A DNA stretch of 23,247 bases from JAGOLU01 sp964542665 (GTDB taxonomy: Bacteria; Patescibacteriota; Microgenomatia; UBA1406; GWC2-37-13). The notes beneath the pieces are model-generated. The model made no database searches. It had not been told where the DNA came from and was given only the letters and a program-made list of their open reading frames with translations. Of this stretch, positions 15,894 through 23,247 are shown piece by piece (the first letter of the stretch is position 1; each line of letters starts with the position of its first letter). Both the position numbers and the translations under genes were made by a program. Location of the stretch: positions 1 through 23,247 of the forward strand of contig CAZIUF010000015.1 in NCBI GenBank assembly GCA_964542665.1, read 5' to 3'.

Positions 15894-16421
15894 TTGGTCA
15901 TCGTCCCCCATATCGCCCTCCGTACCGTCAGTGAGCCGGTCACGGTATTTGACGATGCTTTAAAACTTACTATCGCCCAGATGGCTCACGTCCTCGCCCA
16001 AGCATCGGATCCAATTGGTGTGGGTTTGGCTGCAAATCAAGTAAATGTGCTCAAGCGCATCTTTGTGATGCGTATCGACCCCGCTGCTCCAACGAAAGTG
16101 TTTATCAATCCTGAGATCGTAAAACGGCAGAAAAAGAATATTCAACAGACTATCTCTGATCAAGATGATGAGCCACTCGAGGGATGTCTCTCAGTACCTC
16201 GGATTTGGGCACCAATTGACCGAGATTGGAAGATTTGTCTCCGTTGGCATGATGAGTACCAAAAGCTACACGAACAGGATTTTGAGGGATTTCAGGCCGC
16301 AGTGGTCCAGCATGAGATCGACCATCTAGACGGCATCCTTTTTACCCAACGCGCGATGGAACAAGGCAAGCCAATATATGAAGAGCGTGGGGGGAAACTG
16401 CATGAAGTAATACAACCGTAA
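15894..16421 (+). CDS. def: Peptide deformylase
   Basis: A 175-residue metalloenzyme that removes the formyl group from the N-terminal Met of new proteins. All three family motifs are intact: GVGLAANQ (42-49), EGCLSVP with the metal-ligand Cys (C98), and QHEIDH (139-144) with two ligand His and the catalytic Glu. Length and spacing are normal for a bacterial deformylase, and it ends a few residues after the last helix. No ATG exists in frame; TTG at 15894 gives MVIVPHIALRTVSEPV, which lines up with the usual family start, so this start is chosen. No clear Shine-Dalgarno. Divergent from the glycosyltransferase and followed by the convergent L28 gene. Confidence 0.93.
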   Translation: MVIVPHIALRTVSEPVTVFDDALKLTIAQMAHVLAQASDPIGVGLAANQVNVLKRIFVMRIDPAAPTKVFINPEIVKRQKKNIQQTISDQDDEPLEGCLSVPRIWAPIDRDWKICLRWHDEYQKLHEQDFEGFQAAVVQHEIDHLDGILFTQRAMEQGKPIYEERGGKLHEVIQP

Positions 16422-16463
16422 TATTGCTGGAAAAATTCCTACAGGAAGAGATTCACGAAGATT

Positions 16464-16724
16464 TTAGACCTGATACTTAGCCACGAGGACTTTTGGCTTG
16501 CGTCCGTCAGCAATGTCCTTTTTGACTCGTTTGAGAGCACGAGCGCTGATTTTGACTTGCTGTTTGATGCCGTCAATCAATATAGTCACCGGTTGAAGGT
16601 TGGATTTGAAGATATGAGCTGTTTTTGGGGCTCTTTTTTTCCATCTTCCACCCGCTACACCACGATGATGGGTGTGTGAGCGACCGTAGAGATTGCCTTT
16701 GCCAGTGATAAAACAGCGTGCCAT
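16464..16724 (-). CDS. rpmB: 50S ribosomal protein L28
   Basis: An 86-residue basic protein of the large ribosomal subunit. MARCFITGKG matches the L28 N-terminus (C..TGK), followed by an SH..HRGVAGGRWKKR segment and a beta-rich core (HIFKSNLQPVTILIDG). A C-terminal helix (VKISARALKRVKKD) completes the fold. ATG at 16724 is preferred: an in-frame TTG at 16736 would add four residues, and MARC is the expected family start. It has a single N-terminal Cys, not the zinc-binding Cys pairs some L28 proteins carry. It stands alone rather than next to rpmG. The start is about 80 bp from the divergent M50 protease start, and a TTGACA on the minus strand (16746-16741) lies in between but has no well-placed -10. 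Confidence 0.88.
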   Translation of the reverse strand: MARCFITGKGNLYGRSHTHHRGVAGGRWKKRAPKTAHIFKSNLQPVTILIDGIKQQVKISARALKRVKKDIADGRKPKVLVAKYQV

Positions 16725-16805
16725 AGAAATATTCAAACTTTGTCAACCAAGGGTATATGGTATCATGGAGGCGCTCTTTTTTCAAATGTAACAGATTTAC
16801 CTACT

Positions 16806-17409
16806 ATGCTCGATATCATCACTAAAAACCCTTTACTTGGCCTCATCTATCTCCTAGTACTCATCTTTTGTATTACGATCCATGAGTTTGCCCATGCGAT
16901 CACCGCTGACAAACTCGGTGATCCGACCCCTCGGTTGCAGGGGCGCATCACGCTCAACCCGCTCGCCCATCTTGACCCTTTGGGAAGTATCCTCATGGTA
17001 CTTACGGGATTTGGCTGGGGTCGTGCAGTGATGTTTGACCCATACAATCTTGAGAATCCGCGCCGCGACGNNNNNNNNNNCAGCGATCAATATCATCGTT
17101 GCTCTGGTGGCCTCTCTCGTCCTAAAGTTGACACCCCTAGGTGATATGGCAATCGTGAGCAGCGTGATGGCTATGATTATCCAGGTCAACCTCAGTCTCG
17201 CGCTCTTTAACCTCCTCCCCATTGAGCCACTTGATGGGTTTAAAATCGTAAATGGTCTCTTGAGCAAAGAACAGTCGTGGAAATGGGAAACCCTGCGTCC
17301 GTATGGCTTTTATTTTCTGATTGCTTTATCAGTTCCCCTTTTTGGACCTGCACCGATCGGTCTCATACTTACTCCATTGCTTCGGTTCCTTTTGAAAATC
17401 TTGCTGTAG
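16806..17409 (+). CDS. Site-2-type M50 zinc metalloprotease, broken only by a sequence gap
   Basis: A membrane-embedded protease of the YwhC/sporulation-factor-like M50 group, expected to cut membrane-bound substrates. The first half gives a membrane helix with the zinc motif HEFAH (26-30), then NPLAHLDPLG (51-60) and DPYNLENPRRD. After the 10-N gap it continues as AINIIVALVA, then NLLPIEPLDGFKI, which carries the third-ligand Asp region, and C-terminal helices. The two halves sit in different frames only because 10 is not a multiple of three. In the family, RRD is followed by about eight residues ending in AG and then P-A-x-N. That predicts about 24 missing bases and an intact gene. ATG at 16806 is preferred over the upstream in-frame TTG at 16740. 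Ends 5 bp from the convergent fibronectin-III gene. Confidence 0.85.
17071..17080. other. Run of 10 N: assembly gap
   Basis: Ten unknown bases fall within the M50 protease, between the RRD and the (P)AIN segment. The placeholder length is inconsistent with the reading frame, so it does not represent the true gap size. Family spacing suggests 24 bases. Confidence 0.98.
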
Positions 17410-17414
17410 GCGGT

Positions 17415-18038
17415 TTATCTACCTGCACATCCCGCTCGGAGGTAATCTGAGGTGCTACATCCGTTATCAAGGAGTGATCGAATCGTCGCACAATCTGTGG
17501 TTGGGCAGCCACTTGGCTTGATTGTTGGTGAGATGACTAGATTATCAATTGGAGCTATTGTTGAGGTGGGGTTGGTGTCAGTTTGAATAGTTGGTTTTGG
17601 CAGGGGGGCTGTCGCAGTTTGCTTGGTCACAAAAGTCCATGGATTTCCCGCATCATCAAACGTCTTCTCCCCTACTTTGATATGAAAATAGTACGTGGTC
17701 GCTGGTCGAAGTAGTGTCAAATCTACGCCATGGCTTCGTGATGAGAGTGTTTCGGGAGCGATAAGCGTTAATGCAGTTGGGTTGGTCCCATACTCGACGT
17801 ATCCTTGATTTTCGATCGCTGTAGTCCAGTCAAGACGGACAGATTCGTCAGTAACTTTGCTGATGATGAGCTCTTGGGGTGCATCATTGCTTGCTTCGAC
17901 AAAAACTCCTGAAAAATATGCTGCAGAACCTGCGACGAGGAGCAAAAAGGAAAGTGTCAATCCGACACCGACACCAAGCCACTTATTGTACTTGTGAGTG
18001 CGAAAACTTTCGAGAGTAGCGACTTTTGTATTATCCAT
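17415..18038 (-). CDS. Membrane-anchored fibronectin type III protein with Cys-rich tail
   Basis: A 207-residue protein. A basic head (1-20) and one membrane helix (about 21-43) anchor it with the rest outside. A fibronectin III-like domain follows at about 53-137. It runs from APQELIISKVTDESVRLDW through QGYVEYGTNP to the typical LRPATTYYFHIKV strand, the version often found before phosphatase or surface domains. A Pro/Thr linker (about 140-172) leads to a tail with four Cys (178, 183, 194, 204; pattern C-x4-C-x10-C-x9-C). The tail is an unrecognised small module that could form two disulfides. It is the last gene of the five-gene cluster, 16 bp after the preceding stop. A role as a surface-exposed protein-protein contact is inferred; the partner is unknown. 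Confidence 0.7.
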   Translation of the reverse strand: MDNTKVATLESFRTHKYNKWLGVGVGLTLSFLLLVAGSAAYFSGVFVEASNDAPQELIISKVTDESVRLDWTTAIENQGYVEYGTNPTALTLIAPETLSSRSHGVDLTLLRPATTYYFHIKVGEKTFDDAGNPWTFVTKQTATAPLPKPTIQTDTNPTSTIAPIDNLVISPTIKPSGCPTTDCATIRSLLDNGCSTSDYLRAGCAGR

Positions 18039-18054
18039 GTGGGCACGTCAATAA

Positions 18055-18813
18055 CTACACAACTGATCTGCGTAGTATAGTACCAAAACCGATAAATAGT
18101 CCTCCTGATATCAATGCATACATGGTATTTTCGAATGCTCCCGATTGTGGTAATTGTGTTGCTGAGGAAGTGAGCTGAGTCGAAGATTGGACAGTTGACG
18201 AACTCACGACTGATGTGGTTGGTGTCACCGTAGCCGTTGACGTCCCATCACCAATACTTACTGCCAAAACTTGTGCGCTCGTGGCAGAACAATCAATCAC
18301 GTTTCGGGGATCGTCAGCAGTCATATTGAGTTTTGAGGTGTTTGTTTGGACATCGGTACACAAATACGTCATTTGACTTGCGCCTGCTTTAATCGCTTTG
18401 AAGTTGACAGTCGCTATGGTACCCGTGCCTGCTTTACCTGATGTGCCCTCAGGAAGAGCACCAATAAAGAGCGTTCCTGGAGTACTAATGCTATTGGTGA
18501 TGATTGGAAAAAAATCGCCCGGCTCGACTGATACAACCTGGAGCGTATTGAAGTCGTATTTGAGCTTCACATCGGCACTATTGATCGCATCATCGGCATT
18601 TACATTCACTTTAACTGCGATAGGCTGACCAATATTACTATTGATTGATGTTTTATCAAAAGATAGCGAATTTACTGCGTAGGCCGATACAGGAACTACC
18701 ACTGCAAATGCGAGTAAAACGAGTGCCCCAATAAAGACGCGGGTGTACCGAAGATACATATGTATTATCGAGTCTATCATGTATTGCCTCACCATGTCAA
18801 TCACATCACTCAT
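18055..18813 (-). CDS. Cohesin-like secreted protein with LPQSG sorting-like C-terminus
   Basis: A 252-residue protein. A signal segment (about 25-46) ends in VSAYA. The cohesin-like domain (about 48-170) contains LSFDKTSINSNIGQPIAVKV, then NSADVKLKYDFNTLQVVSVE. Later it has GTGTIATVNFKA, the order and motifs of type I cohesins, which bind dockerins in cellulosomes. A Ser/Thr linker precedes LPQSG (221-225), a hydrophobic helix and the basic end RRSVV, the layout of sortase substrates or of simple C-terminal anchors. No sortase gene is in the window. The ATG at 18813 overlaps the upstream gene's TGA region by 8 bp; a GTG at 18828 and an ATG at 18759 (giving a standard-length signal peptide) are alternatives. 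It would present a cohesin at the cell surface for the dockerin proteins encoded just upstream. Confidence 0.75.
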   Translation of the reverse strand: MSDVIDMVRQYMIDSIIHMYLRYTRVFIGALVLLAFAVVVPVSAYAVNSLSFDKTSINSNIGQPIAVKVNVNADDAINSADVKLKYDFNTLQVVSVEPGDFFPIITNSISTPGTLFIGALPEGTSGKAGTGTIATVNFKAIKAGASQMTYLCTDVQTNTSKLNMTADDPRNVIDCSATSAQVLAVSIGDGTSTATVTPTTSVVSSSTVQSSTQLTSSATQLPQSGAFENTMYALISGGLFIGFGTILRRSVV

Positions 18814-19423
18814 CTTGAGCAGTTGCACTCACCTTTTCAAGACCACTCTCAGATGAGACATCATCAAAAATCATTTGACTCGTTTCTTTTCCGACTGCTT
18901 CGACGATCTCGGGAGTGAGGACGCCATCGGCTTTTGGTTTTAATACAACTTCAACAATCATTTCGCTTGGTGCGAGCACGACATCGCGAGTGATGTTGAT
19001 TTTTTTCACAGCAGTCAGAGTGAGATGTGTTGGTTTGACGAACTTAAGTAGATCAAAGTTGGTGGATTTTGCAGATACAACCTCATAATCTGCTCCGCTG
19101 AGTTTGACGAGCGCATCAAACCCCTGAACTGACCTACTCCCAGAGTCGCCATACAGTCTGAGTGTGATCTCTCGATCTGCATAGACTTGATTTTGGTCTG
19201 CATCTGATTTGATGGAGAAAAATGCTTTCGTAGCCACATTTGGTACTACCGATGGCTGGAGCGGAACCTGTTTCGTGCTCGCGGCGCTGGATGATTTAAA
19301 AAGCCCATTCGACTGAGAACGCTTGACGAGGAACAGTCCTAGTCCACAGAGTACCATCATCACCGCGATGACAATCAGTCGGTAGTGAAATCGATGCGGA
19401 TGGAGTACGGGTATTTCGTCCAT
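18806..19423 (-). CDS. Membrane-anchored cohesin-like protein
   Basis: A 205-residue protein with a short cytoplasmic head, one membrane helix (about 16-34) and a Ser/Thr/Pro linker. A cohesin-like beta-sandwich follows at about 66-185, beginning KAFFSIKSDADQNQVYADRE. It continues through ITLRLYGDSGSRSVQGFDAL and VKLSGADYEVVSAKSTNFDL, ending with DVVLAPSEMIVEVVLKPKADG. Sequence match to canonical cohesins is weaker than in its neighbour; the call rests on strand order, the D-A-x-V-K-x and Y-E-V-V-S segments, and context. ATG at 19423 lies 14 bp after the stop of the dockerin gene and its own stop overlaps the next start, so the cluster is very probably one transcript. It would place a dockerin-binding or structural domain next to the membrane. 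Confidence 0.6.
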   Translation of the reverse strand: MDEIPVLHPHRFHYRLIVIAVMMVLCGLGLFLVKRSQSNGLFKSSSAASTKQVPLQPSVVPNVATKAFFSIKSDADQNQVYADREITLRLYGDSGSRSVQGFDALVKLSGADYEVVSAKSTNFDLLKFVKPTHLTLTAVKKINITRDVVLAPSEMIVEVVLKPKADGVLTPEIVEAVGKETSQMIFDDVSSESGLEKVSATAQDE

Positions 19424-19437
19424 AAGATAACTATATA

Positions 19438-22377
19438 TTAATCCTCATCAATATTATTAACTACATTGGACATGGTGATGAGATAGTCTTGAGTGTCGAT
19501 CTGTCCATCCATATTCAGATCACCGATGCGCAATAGCTCAGGATCTTGAGATCCTAGATTTTTTCGGATATATGTCAGATCAGTTGAGTCGATGACTCCA
19601 TCCTGGCGAGAGATAAAGAGATCTCCCGCAGGCAGGTAAACCTTGGTGAAATCATACGGTCCGTTCAGCCCATTTTTAAATGCAAAAATGCCGGCATTAT
19701 CTTTCGGACACACATACGCATTGTCGGGCTTTGTCTTTGACTTATTTGGTTCAGGTTCACAAATACGTTTTGCAAGATGTTTTGAGCCCTTGATGATGAG
19801 CTTGTAGCCATTTCCTGGTTTGATGTAACGAGGATCAAACGTAACGATTCCTTCAAACATACCATCTCCGATCGATACAAACTCGTTGGAAACGGGGTCA
19901 ATGAGATTATTGTTGGTGGGCAATCCACCTGCAGCAATCGCGACTTTGAGCTTTGTATATGGTAAGCGACCCTTGATCACTCCTTGCGGACGGATCTTCA
20001 TGCGGATCGATACTTTATTTGGGTCAATATATACCCCATCAAGGAGAGATGATTCTCCACTCTCATTGGTTTGGATATTGATCTCTGGCTCACAATACGT
20101 GTTGTCGGTGCGCCAGATTTGAATCCGATCTTTCCCTTCAGTTGCGGGCGCGGTGTAGGCAAATCTTTTTGGAGGATTTTTGAGAGTGATCCCTGTTCCT
20201 TTGTCGGCGAGTATTTTGTATGCAAGTCCGGTGTTCATACTGATGATCACCGCTTGTTGGGGTCGTACATATGTCTTCTGGTCGCCCGTATCTACATTGA
20301 GCGTAAGATCTTCACATGACGGGTCGACCTCAGTACTTGGCACTACATCAAGTGTCACTGATTGGGCGACACCATTGGTATTTAGGATGGGCATTTGTCT
20401 CCCCTTCGCATCGAGAGCTACCGAATTATCTGTCGTTTTGATCGACATAGTCACAAGCCCTGTCTCCATCGCCTTCATATAGATGCGGCCTACGCAAAAC
20501 TCGGCATTTGGAAAAGTTGTGTGTCCAGCTTTGGAGTATGTGATGTATGGCCGTTGGCTTGCGACGTTGTACCCATCAGTGACTGATGGCAAAACATGTT
20601 CGAGTATTGAGCACCCGGGGCTCTGTGATGTGTCAAACTTTGTTATGAATATTTTTGAACTTGGTACACCATCCGCACCTATCACCGCACCATATCCAAA
20701 GTCAAACTCGAGCGCCGACATACCGATGAATGTGCCGGACGGCACTGTTGGCTTCGCCATGATGTCGATATAAAAATCATCTCCACGTTTGATCTGTTCA
20801 TCTGGTTTTTTGATAGTTAGCGCGACAGTTCCTATCACCCTCACTTCGTAGGCAGGCGAAGCGACGGTGTAGTTGGGATCTGCTTTGGTGACCTCGACGA
20901 AGTCTTGACCATCGACCACGTTTATATTCGTCCCCGAAAATGGATTTGTACCAACGCTAACTGCGAACACCTGTACTCTTCCCGTAGGAGCTGACGTAGT
21001 GAAACCATCGGTCTTCAATTTCAAGATCACTTTTGCGAGACAAAAGTTGGTGAGACCTGGTTGTGTGTCGCCAATCGTTTTTTGCGCAGCAGTCACCGTT
21101 TGTGAGGAAGCATTGGCATCCAGCACACCTGCACCAACGAGCGTGAGTCCTGCTTGATCGCTCGTCTGCGCACCGAGGACGGTAGTGTGTGGGTATCGGA
21201 TGATGACGACTCCTGATCCACCAGCGGCGCCAGCAGTAGTGGTGCCGTACGCGCCTCCTCCTCCACCACCCGTATTAGCCGTCCCGGCCGCTGGAGTAAC
21301 GGAAACTATATTATTTGTACCGGTGCCACCTGCTCCACCACCGTCACTGGCGCTCATCCCGGGTGGCGTTTTGGCGCCTGAGCCGCCGCCTGCATACCCC
21401 ACTAATGCACCAGAGATGTTGTACGATTTTCCCACACCACCCGTGCCGTCTGCTCCTCCGATTCCACCTGCACCACCACCACCTGCACCTTTAGAAACCA
21501 TGTTAGGCTTGCCACCGGCACTGCCATAGCCAGTACCACCGCCACTATCCCCTTGAGTAGCCGCCCCTCCGTTAGTCAACGAATGGCCTCCGCCACCACC
21601 TGATCCCCCTGGATTTCCAGGATCACCGAAATCGCCCCCACCAGCTCCGCCTCCATTGGCCGTAATATCGCTAAATATTGAATCAGTCCCATTGGCCCCA
21701 CCTGCACCGCCAGCACCGACAGTGACTGGATATGTGCCAAGCGGCATATTTTTTGCCGCATGATATACCAGTCCTCCAGCACCACCCCCTCCAGCTTCGG
21801 TTGCTGCAGTGGTACCATTTCCACCGCCGCCGCCACCCGCGACAACGAGCACCTCTACATTGCCGGGCTGAGTCACGGTAAATGTTTCGCTTGTGGTAAA
21901 GGTATGTATTCTAAATCCACCCACATCAGTGACTGTGCCACCTGTGGCAGCAACTGCCGGAGCCGGCGTTAGCGTTGCTGTTGGAGTCGGCGTAGTGAGC
22001 GACATCACGTTGCACGTGGTGTCGGTTTCATCAAAGCGATCAAAGGTGTATTTATCTATGTCATATTTGAGTTCTACTGCGAGATCAGACAGGATAATAT
22101 CTGCTGGTTTTGAAACCATGATTTTGACAGGTAGGTACGTGGATGCAGCTGCGGGGATATTGGTGATACTGGACTCGAGAGTCACGAGGACATCCAATGC
22201 GTTTGGCGCAGTCACCGACGTGAGATCGTTCGGTTGATTTGGATTGAGCGGAAGCCTCGCGATGGTTGCCTCGCGGATACTCATGACGAGATACCCGAGG
22301 ATGCTGAGGATTAGGAGTACCCCCACAAGAGTGAGGATGACGCGACGATGATGGGTGGCGTATATGCGTGCAAACAT
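19438..22377 (-). CDS. Large anchored protein: split cohesin-like, Gly-rich and C-terminal dockerin
   Basis: A 979-residue protein. Membrane helix at about 13-33. The cohesin-like fold begins at about 58 (LDVLVTLESS, VELKYDIDKYTFDRFDE). It seems to be interrupted at about 130-405 by a Gly-rich domain (FRIHTFTTSETFTVTQPGNV, then VEVLVVAGGGGGG and many GGG(A/G) blocks, ending GSGVVIIRYP), of the kind seen in tail fibres and surface proteins. The fold then resumes (LANFC-like LTNFCLAKVILKLKTDG). A second cohesin-like domain (about 516-680), an Ig-like stretch and a beta-sandwich with paired Cys (about 780-910) precede a dockerin (about 919-975). The dockerin has two calcium loops (QDGVIDSTDLTYIRKNLGS; GDLNMDGQIDTQDYLITMSN). 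Start ATG 22377 is 10 bp after the upstream stop. It thus carries both partners of a cohesin-dockerin pair and could polymerise or bridge. Confidence 0.78.
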   Translation of the reverse strand: MFARIYATHHRRVILTLVGVLLILSILGYLVMSIREATIARLPLNPNQPNDLTSVTAPNALDVLVTLESSITNIPAAASTYLPVKIMVSKPADIILSDLAVELKYDIDKYTFDRFDETDTTCNVMSLTTPTPTATLTPAPAVAATGGTVTDVGGFRIHTFTTSETFTVTQPGNVEVLVVAGGGGGGNGTTAATEAGGGGAGGLVYHAAKNMPLGTYPVTVGAGGAGGANGTDSIFSDITANGGGAGGGDFGDPGNPGGSGGGGGHSLTNGGAATQGDSGGGTGYGSAGGKPNMVSKGAGGGGAGGIGGADGTGGVGKSYNISGALVGYAGGGSGAKTPPGMSASDGGGAGGTGTNNIVSVTPAAGTANTGGGGGGAYGTTTAGAAGGSGVVIIRYPHTTVLGAQTSDQAGLTLVGAGVLDANASSQTVTAAQKTIGDTQPGLTNFCLAKVILKLKTDGFTTSAPTGRVQVFAVSVGTNPFSGTNINVVDGQDFVEVTKADPNYTVASPAYEVRVIGTVALTIKKPDEQIKRGDDFYIDIMAKPTVPSGTFIGMSALEFDFGYGAVIGADGVPSSKIFITKFDTSQSPGCSILEHVLPSVTDGYNVASQRPYITYSKAGHTTFPNAEFCVGRIYMKAMETGLVTMSIKTTDNSVALDAKGRQMPILNTNGVAQSVTLDVVPSTEVDPSCEDLTLNVDTGDQKTYVRPQQAVIISMNTGLAYKILADKGTGITLKNPPKRFAYTAPATEGKDRIQIWRTDNTYCEPEINIQTNESGESSLLDGVYIDPNKVSIRMKIRPQGVIKGRLPYTKLKVAIAAGGLPTNNNLIDPVSNEFVSIGDGMFEGIVTFDPRYIKPGNGYKLIIKGSKHLAKRICEPEPNKSKTKPDNAYVCPKDNAGIFAFKNGLNGPYDFTKVYLPAGDLFISRQDGVIDSTDLTYIRKNLGSQDPELLRIGDLNMDGQIDTQDYLITMSNVVNNIDED
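21190..21855 (-). repeat. Low-complexity GGN region encoding a Gly-rich domain
   Basis: On the minus strand this stretch is dominated by GGN codons interspersed with Ala, Thr and Asn, encoding about 220 residues of GGGGAGG-type sequence (plus strand: runs of CCACC). There is no exact repeat unit. It is the Gly-rich core of the 979-residue protein, not a tandem repeat array. The opposite strand reads open as a Pro/Val-rich shadow. Confidence 0.8.
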
Positions 22378-22387
22378 ACAAATGTTT

Positions 22388-23247
22388 TTATCTTACTCGA
22401 AATGACTGATATCCTAATTTCCAGATCGCAAAATCACCAGTATCTACACTGCCGCTCGCATCGAAATCAGCCGAAAGTGTGGTGAGAAACCGCGTTTTTT
22501 CTCTGATAAATTGGACGAAGTCGTGGATGAGGTCAACTTCACAATCACCATTGGCATCACCGAGTGATTTGTACAAATATATCGGCGGAGTGAGCAGCGC
22601 GTTTCCGCTACAGGTAGACGCCTCACCAACTGCCAACTTCGCTTTTGAGGAACAGGTGTTGAGTCCATATAGCCGGGCTTCTCCCGTCCAAATCCCAACC
22701 ATCTGCGCAGTCGTTGGGGTCCAACATCCAGTGTCATATATTGACTGATTATTTTTCCAAGGGACCCATCCTCCAGTCACCGCATTGGTTTCTGAGGACG
22801 AATCTGGGGGTGATGTGACTGGAGTAGATGGTTTCCAATATCGCTGTTCTATGTAGTCACGGTCTACCACTCGGTTGGTCGACACATCTACTACTCTCGC
22901 ACACATCTTGGGGGGAAGAGATTGGAAATACTGACCGTATTGTTTCCAGTTGATATTGTCGGCACTGTACTCCATGCGGACACCCTGGACAGGACAATTC
23001 GTCTGTTGTGTCGCGGTGGTGATCTTGTAGGTGGCGGTCGTATCCGTACATCGTGGCGACGATACGGTGAACTTGAAATCCCCCGCATCACCGATATTTT
23101 GCGTTCGCTCACTCGTGATCGTCTCACACATGAAGTAGTTCCCTGATGCCATCCACGTGCAAATATCAGAGTTGTGCGCAAGTGAGGTGTTGGTTGCGGT
23201 GGTAACATAGGTACTAAGTACTCGCACTGCTGAACCACCGGTAGTAG
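22388..23247 (-). CDS. Dockerin-bearing secreted protein, N-terminus beyond window
   Basis: The frame stays open to the window's right edge, so the start and any signal peptide are missing; about 286 residues are visible. A Cys-rich body (pairs such as CTWMASGNYFMC, plus CTD, NCPVQG, KMCARVVD) is followed by a Pro/Ser linker. A WVPWKNNQSIYDTGCW segment leads to a C-terminal dockerin with two calcium-binding loops. These are LGDANGDCEVDLIHDFVQF and SADFDASGSVDTGDFAIWK, matching the D-x-N-x-D-x-x-x-D pattern with one relaxed position. Body function is unrecognised; YSADNINWKQYGQYF resembles an Ig or carbohydrate-binding beta fold. The stop is 10 bp before the 979-residue gene, so the two are likely cotranscribed. 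The dockerin predicts docking onto one of the cohesin-like domains encoded downstream. Confidence 0.7.
   Translation of the reverse strand, partial: TTGGSAVRVLSTYVTTATNTSLAHNSDICTWMASGNYFMCETITSERTQNIGDAGDFKFTVSSPRCTDTTATYKITTATQQTNCPVQGVRMEYSADNINWKQYGQYFQSLPPKMCARVVDVSTNRVVDRDYIEQRYWKPSTPVTSPPDSSSETNAVTGGWVPWKNNQSIYDTGCWTPTTAQMVGIWTGEARLYGLNTCSSKAKLAVGEASTCSGNALLTPPIYLYKSLGDANGDCEVDLIHDFVQFIREKTRFLTTLSADFDASGSVDTGDFAIWKLGYQSFRVR

Noticed and set aside
14088..19440. Alternative genetic code (TGA as Gly) as in some CPR phyla
   Set aside because: TGA ends two genes at expected places (14088-14090, 18806-18808) and the real genes show no in-frame TGA at conserved Gly positions.
21185..21529. 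Pro/Val-rich plus-strand open frame
   Set aside because: It is the complement of the GGN-rich domain in the 979-residue protein.

Overview
The window looks like a fragment of a Candidate Phyla Radiation (Patescibacteria) genome, most likely a Microgenomates-type lineage. That placement is an inference from gene content: a compact layout, a giant secreted protein with SH3b repeats, several cohesin-like and dockerin modules, a short PrsW-like protease, and almost no Shine-Dalgarno sequences. TGA is used as an ordinary stop (for example at 18806-18808 and 14088-14090). A 10-N placeholder at 17071-17080 shows the sequence is a scaffolded draft, probably metagenomic.

Layout, left to right. At 1-81 is the start of a YtxH-like membrane protein reading leftward off the window. 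Positions 82-379 form a gene-free, hairpin-rich stretch. A small PrsW-like intramembrane protease gene follows on + (380-811). Positions 854-12634 on - are one uninterrupted gene for a surface protein of about 3,926 residues. It contains beta modules, two concanavalin/LamG-like folds, a beta-helix region, a perfectly duplicated coiled region, three membrane segments and three C-terminal SH3b domains. Its leader (12635-12765) has a near-consensus promoter, a 25-codon upstream ORF whose stop overlaps the giant gene's start (TGATG), and a UUCG-capped hairpin followed by seven T.

Positions 12962-16724 hold ordinary cellular genes: ychF (+), an unknown protein with an FHA-like tail (-), a family-2 glycosyltransferase (-), peptide deformylase (+) and ribosomal protein L28 (-). 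A site-2-type M50 protease (+, 16806-17409) is interrupted only by the sequence gap.

Positions 17415-23247 on - are a tight co-directional cluster of five secreted or anchored genes, with spacing from an 8-bp overlap to 16 bp. In transcription order they are: a partial dockerin protein, a 979-residue cohesin/Gly-rich/dockerin protein, a membrane-anchored cohesin-like protein, a cohesin-like protein with an LPQSG sorting-like tail, and a membrane-anchored fibronectin III protein with a Cys-rich tail. Together they look like parts of a cell-surface assembly built on cohesin-dockerin contacts. The giant SH3b protein and the glycosyltransferase may belong to the same envelope, but no sequence evidence directly links them.
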